Below are positions 54,201-60,496 of a stretch of 64,000 nt of DNA, in pieces. Under the pieces are notes generated by a model. That model saw nothing but the letters and a program-made list of their open reading frames with translations, was not told the origin of the DNA and did no database searches. Both the position numbers and the translations under genes were made by a program. The stretch's first letter is position 1. Each line of letters starts with the position of its first letter. The DNA lies in the NCBI GenBank assembly GCA_916048095.2, contig OU696594.1:4021781-4085780 (forward strand), written 5' to 3'. The DNA is from Sacculina carcini. Lineage: Eukaryota > Arthropoda > Thecostraca > Sacculinidae.

Positions 54201-55779
54201 GTCGCTCTGCAGCGGTAGGCTGCGCCGCGCTGGTCCAGCGAGGGCAATGTCGCGGCATCGGGACTGACGGTCCTGCGGTCACCTGCTGTAGATGCTGCTC
54301 GCGTGACATCTGGCGCGGAAATGCGCGGTGCAGCAGGCGCAGTTCCACTGCGTCCCGCCAACAGAGCAGAGGGCGCCGCACTGACGGCACCACGTACACT
54401 GTGGAGCGGCAAGAAGCGTCGCCAAGTCGCAGCAGCGCCTCGAATGTACCCAAACACCGCAGTGGCTGGCCGTTGGCGACCCGCAGGCGCGACAGCGGTG
54501 GACATAAGCTCTTGGCGGCTACCCCGAGCTGCTGCGCGACTACAGCATCTACTACGGAGACATCGGCCCCAGAATCACAGCGCCATGTGATTTTGCGCGG
54601 TTGGTGCACCCCCACGGAAACAGTTAGGCCCACGGTGGTCAAACGGGTGCGTTCAGCACGATCAAAAATATCACCGATATACAATGTGTCTTGTGTATTT
54701 TCATCGTTCACAACACCATCGTTTGCATCACAGCCAACATATTCGACGAAGTTGTTTCGGCGGCGGCCCGCGCCGGACTGGGACGCACGGCATGCACGCG
54801 CGTAGTGGCCGCGCTTTCCGCATCGGCGACAGACGCAGTCAGCAGCGCGGCATGGCGCCGTCTGGTGTCTTTGGCCGCAGCGATCGCATGCAGAGCCGTT
54901 GCCACCATCAGCTGACTGCAGGTTCGGTTGGTCGCGCATGCGCAGTGGTTGACGGTCATGCTGGTCGCGCATGCGCAGTGGCTGCCGGCCGAACTGCTCG
55001 CGCATGCGCAGTGGTTGACGGCGCACGGCGGCGACCTCTGTACGGATGGTGGCCGAACTAGCCACATCGGGCGTGGCTCGCTGCATGGCCACAACATCAT
55101 GGCGGACGCACTCCGCTGACTCGCAAATTTTGACTGCCCTCTCCAGCGACAATTCGTTGTGGGCAACCTGCAGCAGCTGGTGCAGGGCAGTGGAGTCGGC
55201 CGTCCCCATGACGATCTGGTCGCGAATGCGCTCATCGCGGCAACTGCTGCAGAAATCGCAGCAGGCCGCAATCTCACGCAGGGAGAGCACGAAGTCACCC
55301 ACCTTCTCCCCGTCGTGCTGGCGGCGGGAGAAAAAATGCCGGCGCTGCACTAACACCTGTTGACGTGACCGCTGGTGGTTTTCCAGCAGCTCAATGCAGG
55401 CTGGCAGATCAGCGTCCGCCGGCAGAGCCACAGAGTGTCGGATGATGCGGCACCACTCATCGTCCAGCAGCGTGGTGAGCAGCGCTTGTTGCTGGGCTGG
55501 GCTGAGTTTTTCGCTGCCAGATAACGTGCCATGAGCCAGCACTCGTTCCTTCCACGCTGTGAACCCAGCTGCAGTCGTGTCGTAGGACAGGCGGGCTGGC
55601 GGCGGGGCATTCACCCGGGGAGCCACAGCAGGTGCACCGGCGGGGGCTGCCGGTTCCAGCTGCTGCCGGGCGAGCATGCTTACCAGCGATGTCAACTGGT
55701 CCAGCTGTCGTTGCTGACCTTCCAGAAGAGCCTGCTGAGTCTCAGTCGGCTGCGCCATGTATGATATATTTACGATCAC
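51250..55779 (-). CDS. Ty3/Gypsy Gag-Pol polyprotein, single frame
   Basis: 1,509 codons from an upstream Met in the LTR. The more likely start is residue 8 (MAQPTETQQALLEGQQRQLD), whose ATG straddles the LTR/primer-site junction. Order: Gag with coiled N-terminus; an 11-residue triple repeat RQPLRMRxQxx (about 248-282); zinc knuckles CDRCGQRHQTAPC and CRRCGKRGHYARAC (about 297-327); protease RCDSGADVSVV (about 400); RT with LTVDFTRLNRFVRR, TQVDALQGYFQVPL, CRAPMGLVSSGDEF and catalytic KIVDDVLV (Ile in place of the usual Tyr/Phe before xDD); RNase H (LETDAARQKGLGFVL, YAVCELEMLAVVWA); integrase with CQECLEYK, SADFFYHAGK, SSDGGPQFTA and SSNGHAESAVK; and a Pro-rich tail. All catalytic residues I can place are present. 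Gag and Pol share one frame with no shift or stop, so their ratio must be set some other way. Confidence 0.95.
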   Translation of the reverse strand: MIVNISYMAQPTETQQALLEGQQRQLDQLTSLVSMLARQQLEPAAPAGAPAVAPRVNAPPPARLSYDTTAAGFTAWKERVLAHGTLSGSEKLSPAQQQALLTTLLDDEWCRIIRHSVALPADADLPACIELLENHQRSRQQVLVQRRHFFSRRQHDGEKVGDFVLSLREIAACCDFCSSCRDERIRDQIVMGTADSTALHQLLQVAHNELSLERAVKICESAECVRHDVVAMQRATPDVASSATIRTEVAAVRRQPLRMREQFGRQPLRMRDQHDRQPLRMRDQPNLQSADGGNGSACDRCGQRHQTAPCRAADCVCRRCGKRGHYARACRASQSGAGRRRNNFVEYVGCDANDGVVNDENTQDTLYIGDIFDRAERTRLTTVGLTVSVGVHQPRKITWRCDSGADVSVVDAVVAQQLGVAAKSLCPPLSRLRVANGQPLRCLGTFEALLRLGDASCRSTVYVVPSVRRPLLCWRDAVELRLLHRAFPRQMSREQHLQQVTAGPSVPMPRHCPRWTSAAQPTAAERRAHSEQLLAAFTRVFSTDGPLREMTGGAMRIDLRDDAVPNNVTAPRSVPFCHRAQAQQQLEQLQQHGVIEPVSHPTDWCSPIVVVGKRNADGTPNGCRLTVDFTRLNRFVRRPTHPVRSPVEAVASMGLGNRWFTQVDALQGYFQVPLRREDRDLTTFITPWGRFRFCRAPMGLVSSGDEFNRRGDVALAGLADSCKIVDDVLVHTASYDDHLQRVWQLLQRCDDAGVTLNRKKFVFAATAANFCGFHITSSGFTIDEKKIRALADFPTPTDLTSLRSFLGLANQFGDFSDAIASAAEPLRQLLRKGVEWQWSSQHDAAFTAVKRALASPPVLGHFDPTRPTMLETDAARQKGLGFVLRQRDDQGRWQLIQCGSRFVSDTESRYAVCELEMLAVVWACQKCHQYLAGLPTFNVVTDHKPLVPILNEKALGDICNPRLQRMRQRLLHLTFVASWRPGAQHNIADALSRAPSQPAGADADVDDSSSGFFIQTLDAFSDEDDEGRRTSPVDTTLEAVRAASLADDECRQLMPYVLDGFPQHKHLLPSSLHQYWGVRDQLTADHGLILVGCRLLVPKRLRKDTLRRLHESHQGQVRTVQRARQTVFWPGLNNDIAMAVLSCQECLEYKDSQQKEPYMAEPRPTRPFESVSADFFYHAGKTFLVYADRFSNWPLVFECGLDASAHQLVKLFRRVFVATGVPSILSSDGGPQFTARLTAEFLRHWRVRHRLSSPRFPSSNGHAESAVKRVKRLIQKSAHDGDLNTDAFVAGLLEMCNAPGADGRSPAQLLYGRPVSSAVPAHPRAFLPEWQPSTAECDLRAAAAHDRQITNYNRSARPLPPLSPGTTVALQDPTTGRWDRTGVVAVTGRRRQYAVRLPHGGLYWRNRRHLRPAVSAPASEVTPPPFVSAARPEAMCLPCPQLSPPQPPRETSSSSGPAPPPGEDVSGTSEAPHTPNPRRSDRTRRPPPHLSDYVCRTSSAPLPPLGGEM
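51255..51267 (-). other. Polypurine tract
   Basis: On the minus strand CTTGGAGGGGAGA sits directly against the 3' LTR, the expected plus-strand primer for reverse transcription. It also encodes the last residues of the polyprotein (LGGEM), so it is fully within the coding frame. Confidence 0.85.
54925..55025. repeat. Three GCGCATGCGCAGTGG units inside gag
   Basis: A 33-bp unit containing CGCGCATGCGCAGTGG is repeated three times; on the minus strand it encodes the RQPLRMR peptide repeat. GCGCATGCGC is a 10-bp palindrome. Confidence 0.9.
55741..55757 (-). other. Primer binding site of the complete Gypsy element
   Basis: On the minus strand TGGCGCAGCCGACTGAG follows the LTR end (ATACA) with no gap. 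A TGG start complementary to the tRNA CCA end is standard; TGGCGCAG resembles Ser-tRNA primer sites. It is simultaneously codons 1-6 of the polyprotein. Confidence 0.7.
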
Positions 55780-55901
55780 AATACGAGTACAACGTCACGA
55801 CCTGCACACAACCACTGCTGGACACACACTGACTCGTAGCGGGTAGCGTCATCCACGCTAGCCGCGCCCGCGCCCTCTGGGCGGGGCAGCATCACACTAC
55901 A
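55758..55901 (-). repeat. LTR (5' LTR in element orientation)
   Basis: 144 bp, no differences from 51,111-51,254 seen by eye. Confidence 0.93.
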
Positions 55902-56050
55902 AGTTTAATAGCAGTAGAACGGTCGAGAAAAAAACGTACCGGATAGAGAGATCTAAGAATTAATCTGCAAGTGCGAGCAACAGAATGGATGTTGCATGAG
56001 AAGGACAAAAAGGAGTGAAATACTTTTGTTACTTTAAATCCTACGGATAA
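55902..56050 (-). pseudogene. LINE RT fragment, part upstream of the Gypsy insertion
   Basis: After the AGTTT duplication the minus strand reads RTCRLILRSLYPVRFFLDRS and TAIKL, which joins in frame with LVVSLIFPRIDYC at 51,105 when the element and one AGTTT are removed. Confidence 0.75.
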
Positions 56051-56234
56051 TGATTAATTTGATGGATAATTTCTACTTTCGATCACCTGAATGTTTTGTC
56101 GTTTTTATCTTCTTTTTAATTACCCGATCTCTCTTTTTCATCCGTTAAATGTTAGTTTAATCCTTGCATGTTTAATTTGTACTCTATAATATCCTATATT
56201 CACACCCAATAGAACCTCCAATAGAACGGCACCT

Positions 56235-56488
56235 TGGGGAGCAACTGAAAAATGGAGAATGGAAGAATTGCCGAGTGGGAAGCTAAAGGTCGGACAGAAC
56301 AGGACAACTATGTGTGTTTTTATCAATTCAAATTCGTTTATTTTTGTTTCTAATTATCTCTAATGACATTTATTTTGACGTAACAACTGAATTTATTGAA
56401 TTTATCAACGCCATGTTGTGTGAAAAATGAAGAGATGGCTCATTAAGAAGTCGGGAATCAGAGAGAAAAAAGGTTGACAACCACTGAT
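56235..56488 (+). mobile_element. Degraded MITE related to 61,367-61,633
   Basis: GAGTGGGAAGCTAAAGGTCG, CAAATTCGTTTATTTTTG and GAAGAGATGGCTCATTAAGA match the 61.4-kb MITE in the same order. The right end AAAGGTTGACAACCACTG resembles its terminal repeat; the left end is lost. Confidence 0.7.
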
Positions 56489-56898
56489 GTAATTGAACGT
56501 CACTTTGATGAATTCTTCTCTTTTGGCAATAGCTATGACCGACTGATTTATATATAAATGTGAATTTGTGATTAATTACCAGTAATCACCTTGTATTTGT
56601 GTGTTTTGTTAAATTTATATACATACGTTACCTGCTTATTTCTCCATGTAGTTTTATCGTATCTTCCCAAAATTCTGACCAGCTAGTGGAAAAATAGAGC
56701 AGCACTCTCTAATTGAACGACACTACGGCGGAAGGTTTGAAAAATATAACTACATGCCGCTCAAATAGATATTGTACGATGACTATAAAAATATTTGGTG
56801 ACGTATCTTTAATTGTGTGTTTCTTATGTGTATGTGTGTTCAGATTTGTGCTTAGTGTTGTTGAGGATTTGTTAAATCGTACAGTGAGTGTCGCTAAG

Positions 56899-56984
56899 AT
56901 GAGCTCGCTACGATTTTGTCGTCGAACCATGACACATATCTGTCGTCATTCCTCCAGCCTGCAACATTCGCTTGCAGATTGCAG
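56899..56984 (+). CDS. NFU1: NFU1 coding exon 1 (mitochondrial leader)
   Basis: ATG at 56,899; 28 codons plus 2 nt; donor TTGCAG|GTAATA. Five Arg and several His with no acidic residue until the end suit a presequence. The frame is also open upstream of this ATG to 56,713. Confidence 0.6.
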
Positions 56985-57888
56985 GTAATAGTGTTTTTTG
57001 TTGCTTTTTTGATTGTCATTTATTTATCTGTCACACGCCATGCGTCTTCTTGTACAGTAAGCCTCTGACTATTAAGCACATGCCATTTTCAGGCCTGATG
57101 TTAACAGATTCCCGTGCCGTTCCGAAAAGGTTAAATGCCTCAAGTGACAGCTGCTACACGGGAAGAAGCTTATGAACACACAGGTGTGTCCCGTGCAGCT
57201 CGCTGTCACCGCAGAACCGACCCTCTCCACGCTATGACGCCACAAGGACGAAAGACGTATTAGAGAGGGCCACCTCCCCAGAATGAATGACACAACACAT
57301 GACTGATATCTGGTACCATTTACTGCTGGGTGGACAGGGACTGTTGGATTATAGAATTCTCCCAAATAAATTCTCCTCCGCCGGGGTTTGAACCACATGC
57401 ATCCCGCTTGTGATGCGGATGTGCTACCACTACACCACGGAGTCCACATTAGAACAGTCTTTCTCAACCTTGTTCTTGTCATGGTCCCCTTCCACACAAT
57501 GTAAGTGTTTGTGGCCTCCCGAAAACGGTCGGTGACTTTCCCTGAAGTCCTTGTGGTTTCATACACACATAGATTATCGCCACGCGGCTTCTCCATAGCT
57601 CATGTACGCCAGTGACTGTTTCCATACGAAATAAATTAGGAATAAACTGCGTCAACATACTTTTTATGGCCAATGAGAAAATATGGTGGCCCCGACTTAT
57701 TAATTCTGGTTCTATGACTCCTCAAAAGGATCTCATGGCTTCAAGGGGACCATATGAACCACGTTGAGAAACACTGTATTAGAAGACAGGCGCTCGTGGG
57801 GGACATAATAATTGTCCTGCAAGATTACACCCACGCCCGAACACGACTCCCTCAACGAACCAACCGAGGACAAAGCAAGGACACGATT

Positions 57889-57933
<45 letters not shown>

Positions 57934-60445
57934 GTCACATACACACGCATACACACACATACAAACACACAGTCACATATACTTGCAGGTCAAACCAACG
58001 CCACCACGACACTTGCAATGTTGCAATGTTGCACATTCCTCGCTGCAGTAGAGCACATGCACAATGGAGCCATCCACACACAAGCACGTATCTCTCTCTC
58101 TCTCAATAACTCTCGTGAAATACTAGGTTTTAATAGTAGTACGTCCTCCAGTAAAAACCCACTCAAAATCTCAACTTTTCTCCGGTAGTATTTTTCAAAT
58201 GCTCTCTGTTATACATATACAGTACATTGAAAAAATCCGTCCTTTTCTGTAATTTACGTGTTAATTTAAGTTTTTCATCAAACTATTGCTTATATTTTTA
58301 CTTTAATAACATTGGTATAATTCATACTTATATAAAGCTTTTTTTGGATGAATACAATTTTGTCAAAATTTCGGAGTAGAATTTCGTACTATACTGCTTT
58401 CACCCAAAATCTCACTTCTTGTAATGTTGTCTTAATTATAATGTGGTACCTTGTAATGTAATATGTGGCCTTGTAATGTAATGTAATATTGTAATGTGTG
58501 CTATTGCCTTCAGGAGAGGGGCTATAAAACCTTGCTTGGGCTCTGTACCTGTCTTGAAGACCATAAGACCCTTCTACCAGCAGAATTAAAGTTGAATGCA
58601 CAGATGCCTAAGGTTCTGATCATTAGGACTGTTTGTTATTTATTTATTATTTTGTTTTCGAACACTCTACATTTTTTATTAGCTTCCAGTACACATGGGG
58701 CCACCGCAAAGGGTGGTAATAGTGCACTTGCACTCTTCCCCCATGCTACTGGATTTACCTGTAATTAATAACAGTAATAATTATCAAGTAGCGTAATCAA
58801 GGGCCTTCACGCGGGTTATTACAGTGGTTCTCAAACTTTTACAGCTATAATCAGTACTATAATAATACTATAATAATATAAGGATTTTTATAGCTATAAT
58901 GAAAACGTCCTTCCCACTTTCTTATACATTAAATTAATTTTTTTCATTAAAACCATATAAATGATATATCGTTTAGAAATCAAAGACAACAAATGTATTT
59001 TCTTTGGTTTTTGACAATTTTTCTCGCACCAAACTTGACAATCAGGCTCTTCACTCCTGGCTACGAACCTCTGGTTTCTACTTTTATCCACCAATTATTG
59101 TGCACAGGAATGACATACCACCAGGATTGAAAGCAAGCGCATTTAAGCTGGATGGTTTATATAAGAGTGAGTGTTTTTCGTTGGGAACAATCAATAACTA
59201 GGGTATAACTTTTGGTGCGCTAGAAATCGCAAAAATCCTGAAAGTTGCGCTTAAAATTTGGCATAAATGTCACCACCCTCGTAAAAGGTTAGTGAAAACA
59301 CTGAATTATGAAAAACATTTTTATGGGAAAATTTGGTACTTTTTACATTCTATAACTATTACTAGAATATTTTTGAGCACTCGCGGTTGTGCTAGGATTG
59401 CATGATTCATGAGCTTCAACTGTCACCTCACTGGCGATTGGGATGCGCTAAAAATCACAAATAGTTGCGCTAATAAGTTGAGCTCAATGCTTCGCTAAAA
59501 TGTTACCAATTTTAAATAATAGGGTAATAAAATTCAAACACTGAAATCACTCCTTAACATTACACATTGGGAGTTTCACGTTTTTGTTTCTATTTAATGC
59601 ATTTTGAGTATTCGCGGTTGTGTTGAGATTGTTTGTTTCACATGTTTGTCGAGTCTGTCGCACTGATGCCTGATAGTGACATTTAAATCTACATTATAAT
59701 TTGACAGACTCACGGGATGTTAATTTTCTTGAATGTTCCAAGGTTTAAATGAATTTTGCAGATATAACATCATCTGACTAGTTGTTATAAGGCAGCTCGA
59801 AAAGTATAAAAATTTAAGTTTATTTTCATTGCACAAATGCACGTATCTATGTCAGTGTTATTACTAGTTTTGCGTAATTTTTTGGCGTTTTATGTTTTTA
59901 TTATGTGATGAAAAATGTAAAAATATGTTGTCGAAATTACCAAAATATGTTATTCAATTTTAATATAATACATGACCTTTGGATTCTTTCGTAGATTAGC
60001 GCATTTTCGATTTAACTTTCTGATATACATCATAAGTCATCGCACGTACTTCCAAGCGTTCGATTCTTCTTCGAAACTCGTCGGAAGTACTTTGAACTCA
60101 CTCTGACAGAAACGTCGAATATTTCAGATGTTAGCATTTGTGGTGCACAGGAGTCAGGTATTTGCATTTTAAACATGTATCCTTTCATTGGGGACCACCC
60201 TTAGAGAAGCAAATTTTTCGTAGTACAAGAACGGAAGACATATTAGAGAGGGCTACTTCCCAGAATGCATGACACAACACATGACGGATATCTGGTACCA
60301 TTTACTGCTGGGTGGACAGGGATTGTTGGATTATAGAATGCGCTCAAAGAAATTCTCCGTCGGGTTTCGAACCACGGACCTTCCGCTTGTGAGGAGGGTG
60401 TGCTAATCACTACACCACGAACTCCAGCAAATGTGTATGATTTGT

Positions 60446-60496
<51 letters not shown>

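Larger units (their letters stand above)
51111..55901 (-). mobile_element. Complete, recently inserted Ty3/Gypsy LTR retrotransposon
   Basis: Two 144-bp direct repeats (51,111-51,254 and 55,758-55,901), identical by eye, begin TGTATGATAT and end CACTACA on the plus strand, bounded by a 5-bp target duplication. Between them is one uninterrupted gag-pol frame on the minus strand. The total is 4,791 bp, with almost no non-coding internal sequence. Identical LTRs and an open 1,500-codon frame indicate very recent insertion; it may still be competent. No env gene. Confidence 0.95.

Noticed and set aside
51728-55363. Many 60-300-codon plus-strand ORFs opposite gag-pol
   Set aside because: They are antisense shadows of the GC-rich gag-pol frame, with no domains of their own.
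57372-57446. Genuine tRNA gene
   Set aside because: A and B boxes are present, but the sequence continues into a repeated body and other copies exist, so it is a SINE head.
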